A stretch of 64,000 nucleotides of DNA from Candidatus Moranbacteria bacterium GW2011_GWC2_40_12 (GTDB taxonomy: Bacteria; Patescibacteria; Paceibacteria; Moranbacterales; UBA11712), in NCBI GenBank assembly GCA_000995965.1, contig LBYD01000003.1, forward strand, positions 1 through 64,000, given 5' to 3'. Below are positions 45,473 through 51,766 of the stretch, piece after piece (within the stretch, counting starts at the first letter, position 1; each line of letters begins with the position of its first letter). Both the position numbers and the translations under genes were made by a program. The notes under the pieces were generated by a model. The model was not told the origin of the DNA. It searched no databases and worked only from the letters and a program-made list of their open reading frames with translations.

Positions 45473-46936
45473 CTAACTAATTTGATAATTCGGTGATTCC
45501 TTGGTGATAGTCACATCGTGAACATGGCTTTCCTTGAGACCCGCATTGGAAATACGGACGAATTTCGCTTTTTCGCGCAGCTCTTTGAGATTGGGCGCCC
45601 CGCAGTATCCCATTCCCGACCTGATTCCCCCGACCAGCTGGTGAAGACTGCCTGCCAGCGGACCTTTGGCGGGAACACGCCCCTCAATTCCTTCCGGAAT
45701 GAGTTTTGAGGCTTCTACTTTGCCCTGCCCATACCGGTCAGCCGATCCGTCAAGCATCGCTCCTAGCGATCCCATACCACGGTATAGCTTATAATTTCTT
45801 CCCTGATACAAAATAGTTTCTCCCGGCGCCTCATCTGTTCCGGCGAAAAGACTCCCGATCATCACCGCGCTCGCTCCGGCCGCGAGGGCTTTCACGATAT
45901 CGCCCGAAAATTTGATGCCTCCGTCCGCAATCACCGGAATTTTATGTTTTTCTGCCGCTTTTACAACATCAAAAACGGCTGTGAGTTGAGGCATACCGGC
46001 TCCGGAAACAATCCGCGTGGTGCAAATCGAACCGGGACCGACTCCCACCTTGAGCGCGTCCGCGCCGGCTTTGATCAAATCCTCTGCTCCTTCGGCGGTG
46101 ACGATATTTCCGGCTGTCACTGGAATGTCAAAATTTTTCTTGACTTCGCGCAAAGTTTTGAGAACTGCCTCTGAATGGCCATGAGCCCGGTCAATGGAAA
46201 CCAGATCTGCTCCGGCTTTTACCAGCAAATCCACTCTTTCCAGGACATCTGTGCTTGTCCCAATCGCCCCCCCGACCCGCAACCGGCCGAGACTATCTTT
46301 GGCGGCATTCGGATATTTTCTCTTTTTTTCAATATCTTTTATGGTAATCAATCCTTTGAGAGTGTTTTGCTTGTCCACAATCGGCAGTTTTTCTATTTTG
46401 TATTTATGCAGCATTTTTTTTGCCTGCTCAAGCGTTGTTTTTTCCGGCGCCGTCACCAGGTTATTCTTCGTCATAACACTGCGGACCAGCCTTTTCATAT
46501 CGGTTTCAAAACGCATATCGCGATTGGTGATGATACCGATTAATTTGTTTTTCCTGTCCGTCACCGGAATTCCGGAAATGCGATAATCCTCCATTAGTTT
46601 TCTCACCTCACCAATTGTCGCTCCCGGTTCGACTGTCACTGGATCAATAATCATACCGCTTTCTGATTTCTTCACTTTTTCCACTTCAGCCGCTTGCCGC
46701 ACTGGCGACATATTTCGGTGGATGATTCCGATTCCGCCTTCCTGCGCGAGAGTGATGGCGAGCCGCGATTCAGTCACCGTGTCCATCGCCGCTGAAAGGA
46801 TGGGAATGTTCAGTTTGATGTTTTCCGTGATATACGTGCCGACATCCGTGTTCCTCGCCGAAACCCCCGATTTCTGCGGCACCAGAAGAACGTCGTCGAA
46901 GGTGAGTCCTGTCCTAATATTTTTTTCTTGAGGCAT
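45473..46936 (-). CDS. guaB: inosine-5'-monophosphate dehydrogenase
   Basis: GuaB oxidises IMP to XMP with NAD, the first step to GMP. The 487-aa protein has RTGLTFDDVLLVP near the start, two CBS domains (about residues 95-210), GADLVSIDRAHGHS, the catalytic loop GPGSICTTRIVSGAG with its Cys, IADGGIKFSGDIVKALAAGA, and the flap YRGMGSLGAML...QGKVEASKLIPEGIEGRVP. Full length. It stands alone on the minus strand with a double terminator at its end. Confidence 0.97.
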   Translation of the reverse strand: MPQEKNIRTGLTFDDVLLVPQKSGVSARNTDVGTYITENIKLNIPILSAAMDTVTESRLAITLAQEGGIGIIHRNMSPVRQAAEVEKVKKSESGMIIDPVTVEPGATIGEVRKLMEDYRISGIPVTDRKNKLIGIITNRDMRFETDMKRLVRSVMTKNNLVTAPEKTTLEQAKKMLHKYKIEKLPIVDKQNTLKGLITIKDIEKKRKYPNAAKDSLGRLRVGGAIGTSTDVLERVDLLVKAGADLVSIDRAHGHSEAVLKTLREVKKNFDIPVTAGNIVTAEGAEDLIKAGADALKVGVGPGSICTTRIVSGAGMPQLTAVFDVVKAAEKHKIPVIADGGIKFSGDIVKALAAGASAVMIGSLFAGTDEAPGETILYQGRNYKLYRGMGSLGAMLDGSADRYGQGKVEASKLIPEGIEGRVPAKGPLAGSLHQLVGGIRSGMGYCGAPNLKELREKAKFVRISNAGLKESHVHDVTITKESPNYQIS

Positions 46937-47035
46937 AATTATATAAATTTTAACAAAAGAAGCCCCAAAAAAGAGCTTGCTTGCCTTTTTTAAAATATAG
47001 CACTTTTTGGAAATTGTGTCAAAAAAATAATCGGA

Positions 47036-47063
47036 TTGACATACCTGAATTTTTGTCTATATT
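47036..47063 (+). promoter_or_regulatory. promoter of the 47086 peptide gene
   Basis: TTGACA (47036-47041), 16-nt spacer, TATATT (47058-47063). Confidence 0.75.
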
Positions 47064-47085
47064 AAGAGCTAAGGAGACGATCATA

Positions 47086-47196
47086 ATGAGAACATCAATA
47101 CGCCGAATGTTGTTTATTCTGGAAGAAGCAATTAACCGAGTATTGGCAAGAATTCTGCCGGAAAGTATTATCCGGATACTGTCACGTATCGGTTAA
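47086..47196 (+). CDS. very small amphipathic peptide (36 aa)
   Basis: ATG at 47086 follows AAGGAGACGATCATA. The peptide (MRTSIRRMLFILEEAINRVL then ARILPESIIRILSRIG) is rich in Ile, Leu and Arg and would form one or two amphipathic helices, as in small membrane-acting peptides or type I toxins; no antisense antitoxin is evident. It has its own promoter, strong ribosome site and terminator, which is unusual for a random frame and argues that it is a real gene. Confidence 0.58.
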   Translation: MRTSIRRMLFILEEAINRVLARILPESIIRILSRIG

Positions 47197-47207
47197 CTCT
47201 CCGCCAC

Positions 47208-47249
47208 GCTGCTGTTTCCTTCTCACGGGGAACAGCAGCCAATTTTTTT
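47208..47249 (+). terminator. terminator of the 47086 peptide gene
   Basis: GCTGCTGTTTCC / GGGGAACAGCAGC stem followed by AATTTTTTT. It ends right at the start codon of the sua5-like gene. Confidence 0.88.
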
Positions 47250-47843
47250 ATGACAAGCAAAGAGTTAAATAATATTTCAAAGTTAATCACTTCTCATAAT
47301 ATCGGCGTCATCCCCACCGACACAATCTATGGCGTCGCGGCTTCGGCGTGGTCGAAAAAAGCGGTTGCGCGGGCGTATAAAATAATGAAGCGTAATTCGA
47401 AAAAGCCTTTTATCATTCTCATCAGATCGATCAAGGATTTGGATAAATTTCATGTTACGCTGGATAAAAAAACCAAAAATATCCTCAAGCAAATCTGGCC
47501 GGGAAAAGTGAGCGCGGTTCTTCCCGTAAAATCGGCAAAATTTCACTATCTCCACCGAGGAACAAAAACTTTGTCTTTTCGGATACCGAAAAAACCAAGC
47601 CTCGCGAAACTTCTCAAAAAAACTGGCCCGCTGATTTCTTCGAGCGCCAATCCGGAAGGAAAAAAACCGGCACAAACAATTTCCGAAGCCAGAAAATATT
47701 TTGGGGACAGGGTTGATTTCTATGTCAGCGGTGGTAAAATGAATTTACTCCCGTCAACGCTGATCGGAATAAAAAATGGGAAGATAAGCGTAATAAGGAA
47801 GGGAGCCGGGAAAATCCCGAGTGGTTTAAAAAATAATCAATAA
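47250..47843 (+). CDS. threonylcarbamoyl-AMP synthase (Sua5/YrdC/TsaC family)
   Basis: This enzyme makes threonylcarbamoyl-AMP for the t6A37 modification of ANN-decoding tRNAs. The 197-aa protein has GVIPTDTIYGVAASAW, the KKPFIILI motif, FRIPKKPSLAKLL, PLISSSANPEGKKPAQT and PSTLIGIKNGKISVIRKGAG, matching the single-domain TsaC form without the Sua5 C-terminal domain. The start codon is preceded by the terminator of the previous gene and has no clear ribosome site. Confidence 0.92.
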   Translation: MTSKELNNISKLITSHNIGVIPTDTIYGVAASAWSKKAVARAYKIMKRNSKKPFIILIRSIKDLDKFHVTLDKKTKNILKQIWPGKVSAVLPVKSAKFHYLHRGTKTLSFRIPKKPSLAKLLKKTGPLISSSANPEGKKPAQTISEARKYFGDRVDFYVSGGKMNLLPSTLIGIKNGKISVIRKGAGKIPSGLKNNQ

Positions 47844-47855
47844 TATACCGATAAA

Positions 47856-47966
47856 ATGAGAAAAATTTCAAACTGCGGAAGGCCGCACGACGATGAGAAA
47901 GATGAGTCAAAAGAAGAAGAAATAGGCAGTTGTTCCTGTTCCGAATGCGGACATTCTTGCGGATAA
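47856..47966 (+). CDS. tiny cysteine-rich protein (36 aa)
   Basis: An ATG at 47856, 10 nt after the sua5 stop, opens a frame encoding MRKISNCGRPHDDEKDESKE, then EEIGSCSCSECGHSCG. Five of its six cysteines lie in the last ten residues (SCSCSECGHSCG), a likely metal-binding end. A terminator hairpin follows at 47994. It is too short for certainty, but position and composition are suggestive. Confidence 0.45.
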   Translation: MRKISNCGRPHDDEKDESKEEEIGSCSCSECGHSCG

Positions 47967-47993
47967 TGGTAAAACGAATATTTTTTCTTTCCA

Positions 47994-48022
47994 AATAAAC
48001 GCTCTTTAAGGAGCGTTTATTT
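47994..48022 (+). terminator. terminator after the sua5 region
   Basis: AAATAAACGCTC / GAGCGTTTATTT stem, AT-rich at its base; serves both strands. Confidence 0.8.
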
Positions 48023-48060
48023 TATGTTAGTATAATTTCAGAGAAAGGAGGTGAAAAAAA

Positions 48061-48279
48061 ATGATGAAAAAAGGGCCTTTGGGTATGGTTGCCTTTATTC
48101 TGCTGATCATCGGGGGACTGAATTGGGGATTGGTCGGATTTTTCAACTTCGACCTGGTAGCCGCTATTTTTGGCGATATGACGACTCTTTCCCGGATTGT
48201 TTATGATCTTGTCGGACTCGCCGCCCTCTTTATGGTTGTGAAGAAATTCATGATGATGGGAGAAGAAAAGGCTGATTAA
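48061..48279 (+). CDS. DUF378 family membrane protein
   Basis: A 72-aa protein with two membrane helices. GMVAFILLIIGGLNWGLVGFFNFDLVAAIFG followed by LSRIVYDLVGLAALFMVV is the exact layout of DUF378 (YuzA-like) proteins, of unknown function. (Shown in part: the NWGLVG and IVYDLVG motifs are conserved.) AAAGGAGGTGAAAAAAA precedes the start; the ATG at 48064 is an alternative. Confidence 0.9.
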   Translation: MMKKGPLGMVAFILLIIGGLNWGLVGFFNFDLVAAIFGDMTTLSRIVYDLVGLAALFMVVKKFMMMGEEKAD

Positions 48280-48342
48280 TCACAAAAATTTCACATCACT
48301 TCCCCAAGCCTTATCGACAACTAAGGCATTGGTTTTGTTTTT

Positions 48343-48813
48343 ATGAGAAAACCAAAGAAAAAAGTTACCACCCTCTGTATGGTCCACCAGCACCCGCGAA
48401 TTCTTCTCGGGATGAAAAAACGCGGCTTTGGTGCCGGGCGCTGGAACGGGTTCGGCGGAAAAGTGAATCACGGAGAGACGCTCGAAGAAAATGTTGTTCG
48501 GGAACTCAAGGAAGAGTGCGGAATCATTGCCAAAAATATCCAAAAAAAGGCTGTTCTAAATTTTTTCTTTGAGCATGATCCTGATGAGTATATCGAGGTT
48601 AATGTATTTGGTATATACGATTTTGAAGGCGAACCGGCCGAATCCGAAGAGATGAGGCCGCAGTGGTTCCATGTTGATGAAATTCCCTACGACCTGATGT
48701 GGCCGGACGACATCCACTGGCATAATTTGTTTTTCGCCGGAAAGAAATTCGAGGGAAATTTCTTTTTCAAAGACTACGATACTATCATCCGCCATGAAAT
48801 AACCGTATTATAA
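48343..48813 (+). CDS. Nudix hydrolase, MTH1-like
   Basis: A 156-aa Nudix protein. The Nudix box GGKVNHGETLEENVVRELKE-ECGI (residues 38-61) has all consensus residues (G39, E45, R53-E54, E57-E58, G60). RWNGFGGKV, WFHVDEIPYDLMWPDD and the general length resemble MTH1-type 8-oxo/2-hydroxy-(d)ATP or dGTP diphosphatases, which clean the nucleotide pool. The exact substrate is inference. A hairpin terminator overlaps its stop. Confidence 0.9.
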   Translation: MRKPKKKVTTLCMVHQHPRILLGMKKRGFGAGRWNGFGGKVNHGETLEENVVRELKEECGIIAKNIQKKAVLNFFFEHDPDEYIEVNVFGIYDFEGEPAESEEMRPQWFHVDEIPYDLMWPDDIHWHNLFFAGKKFEGNFFFKDYDTIIRHEITVL

Positions 48814-48848
48814 AATCCTACAGAATACTGTGATACTGTAGGATTTTT
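48812..48848 (+). terminator. terminator after the Nudix gene
   Basis: AAAATCCTACAG / CTGTAGGATTTT stem followed by TTATT. Confidence 0.8.
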
Positions 48849-48857
48849 ATTAGGAGT

Positions 48858-49580
48858 ATGGGTATGTTTTCTATTTTCAAAAAATATCCCGGTTTATTCG
48901 TCGCTTTTTCGAAAAAAAATGACGGGTCAATGAAATTGACAGGCAGTCCCCTTCTATCGGATAAGATATTTCTAAACCGCGGGAAATATCTCAAAAATAT
49001 TAGCATCAACCCAGAAACGGTTGTTTCGGCTGAAATCGTTCATGGAAATAAAATCAGTGTTGTTTCCAATACCGATGGCAGGAAAATGATCGCTGGCGCC
49101 GACGGGTTGATTGCCCAATCGAAAAATATATATTTATCCGTGACTTCGGCTGATTGTTTGCCGATTTTTTTGTTTGATCCGGAGAAAAAAGTTGTCGGGA
49201 TGGTTCATGCCGGCTGGCGAAGCCTGGAAAAAGATATTTTATCTAATGCTGTCGGCAAAATAAAAGAGCTTGGCGGAAAGCCGGAAAATATTCTCGTAGG
49301 CATCGGTCCGGCCATTTGCCAAAAGCACTATGAAGTCGGCCCGGAAGTGGCCGAAAAATTCGCAAAATATGCGGAAGATATAAAGAGGGTTAAAGATAAA
49401 ATATATCTGAACATCAAAAATATCGCCAGACTTCAGCTTTTGAAATTAGGCTTAAGCAAAGATAATATCGAAATCAGCCCCGAATGCACTTTCGAACTCC
49501 CTGAAAAATACTTCTCGGCTCGGCGAGACAAACCCGAAAAAATCAAAGCAATGATCGCATTGATTGGAATGAGAACATAA
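48858..49580 (+). CDS. pgeF: PgeF/YfiH (YlmD) family protein
   Basis: A 240-aa protein of the laccase-domain family, shown in other bacteria to act as a purine nucleoside phosphorylase/deaminase or to correct misplaced L-Ser in peptidoglycan. Family motifs: VHGNKISVV, LSVTSADCLPIFLFD, VVGMVHAGWRSL with the metal-binding His, GIGPAICQKHYEVG and the C-terminal ARRDKPE (usually RRDG). An ATG at 48864 (MFSIFKKYPG) sits 7 nt after TAGGAGT and is likelier than 48858. Confidence 0.9.
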   Translation: MGMFSIFKKYPGLFVAFSKKNDGSMKLTGSPLLSDKIFLNRGKYLKNISINPETVVSAEIVHGNKISVVSNTDGRKMIAGADGLIAQSKNIYLSVTSADCLPIFLFDPEKKVVGMVHAGWRSLEKDILSNAVGKIKELGGKPENILVGIGPAICQKHYEVGPEVAEKFAKYAEDIKRVKDKIYLNIKNIARLQLLKLGLSKDNIEISPECTFELPEKYFSARRDKPEKIKAMIALIGMRT

Positions 49581-49637
49581 AAAAAGCTCACTCCAGCATA
49601 CGAGTATACCGAAAGCCAATATTTTGTATCCTTAACA

Positions 49638-49688
49638 GGAATCGCCCGGTCATCCGACCGGGCGTCCCATCGGATGACGGGACGAACC
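49638..49688 (-). repeat. double-hairpin element in a T-arm fragment
   Basis: Read on the minus strand, AGGTTCG is followed by two hairpins (CGTCCCGTC/GATGGGACG and CCCGGTC/GACCGGG, each with a 4-nt loop) and then GATTCCT. The flanks make a T-arm. It is the third copy of the element at 7016-7054 and 40886-40924. Confidence 0.7.
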
Positions 49689-49702
49689 TAATAATAAAAA
49701 TT

Positions 49703-49731
49703 GCATCCTCGGCAGGATTCGAACCTGTATT
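49703..49731 (-). repeat. 3' half of a broken tRNA
   Basis: ACAGGTTCGAATCCTGCC then GAGGATGCA: T-arm, acceptor 3' strand and CA. The acceptor (CGAGGAT) pairs with GTCCTTG of the 5' half at 49845-49885, on the far side of tRNA-Arg. Confidence 0.65.
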
Positions 49732-49757
49732 TTAATTTCCCTGCCCGAATTTGCTTG

Positions 49758-49829
49758 TGCCCTCGATAGGAATCGAACCTATATCACGAGATCCGGAATC
49801 TCGCGTCCTATCCATTGAACGACGAGGGC
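49758..49829 (-). tRNA. tRNA-Arg(CCG)
   Basis: Acceptor GCCCTCG/CGAGGGC, D-arm GTTCAATGGATAGGAC, anticodon arm CGAGA-TTCCGGA-TCTCG with anticodon CCG, T-arm ATAGG-TTCGATT-CCTAT, discriminator A. It lies between the two halves of another, broken tRNA. Confidence 0.94.
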
Positions 49830-49844
49830 AAATTCACAAGCAGG

Positions 49845-49885
49845 CTGGCGGAAACCAACGCTCTATCCAACTGAGCTACAAGGAC
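49845..49885 (-). repeat. 5' half of a broken tRNA
   Basis: GTCCTTGTAGCTCAGTTGG then ATAGAGC form an acceptor 5' strand and D-arm; GTTGG-TTTCCG-CCAGC could be an anticodon arm with a 6-nt loop. The sequence then stops resembling a tRNA. Confidence 0.65.
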
Positions 49886-49899
49886 ATATCCACAGCCTG

Positions 49900-49935
49900 C
49901 CCCGAAGCTAAATGTGAAGCATTTATACTTCGGGG
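49900..49935. repeat. CCCCGAAG-CTTCGGGG palindrome
   Basis: CCCCGAAGCTAAATG / GCATTTATACTTCGGGG arms around a 4-nt centre. Same family as at 7253-7283 and 7393-7426, all beside tRNA sequence. Confidence 0.6.
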
Positions 49936-50003
49936 GACGACGAGGACTCAATTAAAAAAATTATTCGTATATTCGTATTTGATTCGTAATTCGTAAAAAT
50001 TAT

Positions 50004-51299
50004 CTATTTTTCCTTCCAGTCGCGGCTCCGCAGCTTCTTGTGATAGCTTATGGCAAAGCGATGCGCTTCATTGCGGATTCTTTCGATAAGCTTTTCATCG
50101 CCTAAGATAAAATTGTATTTCTTCCTTATTTCCTCATTTCTCCCGAGATATGTCAAGAGGAATTTTGATTGGTATATATCCAGCTTTTTTCGGGTCTGGC
50201 CTTTGGCTACGGCAATGACCGGAAAATCATGCCCCAAATCGCCTAAAACGCTTTGCGCCATATTGAGATGCCCTTTTCCTCCATCAAGAAGAATTAGATC
50301 CGGTTTCGGCCAATTATTCCGAAAACGCCGGACTAAAACCTCTTTCATCATACCAACGTCGTCAATTCCAAAAACGGTTTTTATCTTGAACTTTCTATAT
50401 TCTTTTTTGTCCGCTTTTCCGTTTGTGAAAACAACCATCGACCCGACTGCAAAATCACCGGCAATATTAGAGATATCATAAGCTTCGATTCGGACTTTTT
50501 CCTTAAGTTTAACTTTAGGAACATTTCCTAAAGTTAAACTTAAGGAAGTCATATCTCCGGATATAAGCGCCACATCCCGGATATGCTCCAGCGCGAAAAT
50601 TCTATTGCGAGCCTCGGCCGCTTTTTCGAATTCATGATTTCTGGCACAGGCTTTCATTTGTTTTTTGAGCTCAACCAGAAGATTTTTCTTTTTCCCTCGA
50701 AGAATCATCTCGATGCCGTGAATATTTTTGAGATAATCCGGCCGAGTTATTGCCCCCGCGTGCGGTCCCGGACACTTCCCTATTTGGAAATCAAGGCAGC
50801 CTTTTTCGGTTTGCTGCTTCAACGAGTGAAACGGAAAAATTCGACGGATGAGTTTCAGGGCGATATTCATTTGATGTTTTGAAAGATACGGCCCGTATAT
50901 TTTTTTCGCCGGCACTTTCCCGAGCTCTGTTTTCCAAAGAATAATAATTCTCGGGAATTTTTCTTTCGTCACAACAAAATAGCCGAAACTCTTGTCGTCT
51001 TTGGACATCACGTTATATTTCGGCTGGTGTTTTTTGATGAGATTGGACTCCAAAATCAAGGCTTCGAGCACGGAGTCGGTAACGCGCACTTTGATATCAG
51101 AAACTTGTGAAATCATCGGCTCAATATTCGGCCGGTCAAGATGCGCGTTTTTGAGAAAATAACTCCCTACTCGATCCTTGAGACTCGTCGCTTTCCCAAT
51201 ATAAAGAATCTTCCCTTGCTTATCACAAAATTCATAAACGCCGGGGGATTTGGGGAGAGATTTAAACTTATTGTATTTTCTTGACATTATTGCAATCAT
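50004..51299 (-). CDS. uvrC: excinuclease ABC subunit C, short form
   Basis: UvrC makes the two incisions of nucleotide excision repair. The 431-aa protein has the GIY-YIG nuclease (SPGVYEFCDKQGKILYIGKATSLKDRV), a UVR motif (KKQMKACARNHEFEKAAEARNRI) and the RNase H-like nuclease (EAYDISNIAGDFAVGSMVVF, ILLDGGKGHLNMA, NEAHRFAISYHK). It lacks the C-terminal helix-hairpin-helix domain and part of the middle; usual UvrC is about 600 aa. An ATG at 51287 (MSRKYNKFKSL) is an alternative start. Residues about 251-267, just before the RNase H domain, come from a 49-nt perfect hairpin. Confidence 0.93.
   Translation of the reverse strand: MIAIMSRKYNKFKSLPKSPGVYEFCDKQGKILYIGKATSLKDRVGSYFLKNAHLDRPNIEPMISQVSDIKVRVTDSVLEALILESNLIKKHQPKYNVMSKDDKSFGYFVVTKEKFPRIIILWKTELGKVPAKKIYGPYLSKHQMNIALKLIRRIFPFHSLKQQTEKGCLDFQIGKCPGPHAGAITRPDYLKNIHGIEMILRGKKKNLLVELKKQMKACARNHEFEKAAEARNRIFALEHIRDVALISGDMTSLSLTLGNVPKVKLKEKVRIEAYDISNIAGDFAVGSMVVFTNGKADKKEYRKFKIKTVFGIDDVGMMKEVLVRRFRNNWPKPDLILLDGGKGHLNMAQSVLGDLGHDFPVIAVAKGQTRKKLDIYQSKFLLTYLGRNEEIRKKYNFILGDEKLIERIRNEAHRFAISYHKKLRSRDWKEK
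50499..50547 (-). repeat. in-frame perfect hairpin in uvrC
   Basis: Two exact 23-nt inverted arms (50499-50521 and 50525-50547) with a 3-nt loop; half sequence CCTTAAGTTTAACTTTAGG. On the coding strand it reads SLSLTLGN-VPKVKLKEK, absent from usual UvrC at this point. Confidence 0.88.
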
Positions 51300-51346
51300 T
51301 TGATTGGATATATTTAGTTCACTATCACACGAGAGGAGAGTCGGCT

Positions 51347-51685
51347 ATGAAGAGAAAGGCCTTGTACTTTTTCATTGTCGCTATGCTATTTCCTTTAGCG
51401 ACCGGCGGCAATGCGTCGGCCAAGGAATCTTTCCGGGAAATCAAGGGTTTCTGGATTGAAAAAGTTGATTTCACACAGCCGGGAATGCGAGTCGACAACA
51501 ACCGCGGTTTCACGGTTCTCCTTCTGAGAGGGATCGAGCCAATCGCCAATCAAGGCAAACGTGTAGTCAAAGCCTTTCGGGGTGTCTATGAGGAAGAGAT
51601 CCCGCTGGGCAAGGAGGTAATCATAAAATTTCGTCCGACTGAGGGTATATCCGAAATAGTGGAGAAATCCCCATCCGGAAAATGA
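51347..51685 (+). CDS. small secreted orphan protein (112 aa)
   Basis: The start at 51347 follows GAGAGGAGAG. The N-terminus MKRKALYFFIVAMLFPLATG is a signal peptide, with likely cleavage near NASA-KES. The mature part, about 85 residues, looks beta-rich (FREIKGFWIEKVDF, FTVLLLRGIEPI, GKEVIIKFRPTEGI). No family is recognised and there is no Cys. It is divergent from uvrC and has its own terminator, so it is a separate unit. Confidence 0.65.
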   Translation: MKRKALYFFIVAMLFPLATGGNASAKESFREIKGFWIEKVDFTQPGMRVDNNRGFTVLLLRGIEPIANQGKRVVKAFRGVYEEEIPLGKEVIIKFRPTEGISEIVEKSPSGK

Positions 51686-51708
51686 ACATCAATTCTTCGC
51701 TTCATTGA

Positions 51709-51742
51709 GACCGGGTCCATTTGTGACTCGGTCCTATTTATT
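51709..51742 (+). terminator. terminator of the 51347 gene
   Basis: GACCGGGTC / GACTCGGTC stem with a short loop, followed by an imperfect T-tract. Confidence 0.75.
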
Positions 51743-51766
51743 TTTCGAAATACAAAATACCAATTA

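Larger units (their letters stand above)
49581..50003. other. tRNA-Arg region with relics and palindromes
   Basis: Besides tRNA-Arg (49758-49829) this gap holds a double-hairpin element (49638-49688), 3' and 5' halves of another tRNA flanking tRNA-Arg, a CCCCGAAG palindrome (49900-49935) and an ATTCGTA-type heptad array (49960-50003). No protein gene is seen. Confidence 0.6.

Noticed and set aside
49703..49885. Group I intron in a tRNA
   Set aside because: The insert is about 110-150 nt, contains a whole tRNA-Arg and lacks any catalytic core; a relic is more likely.
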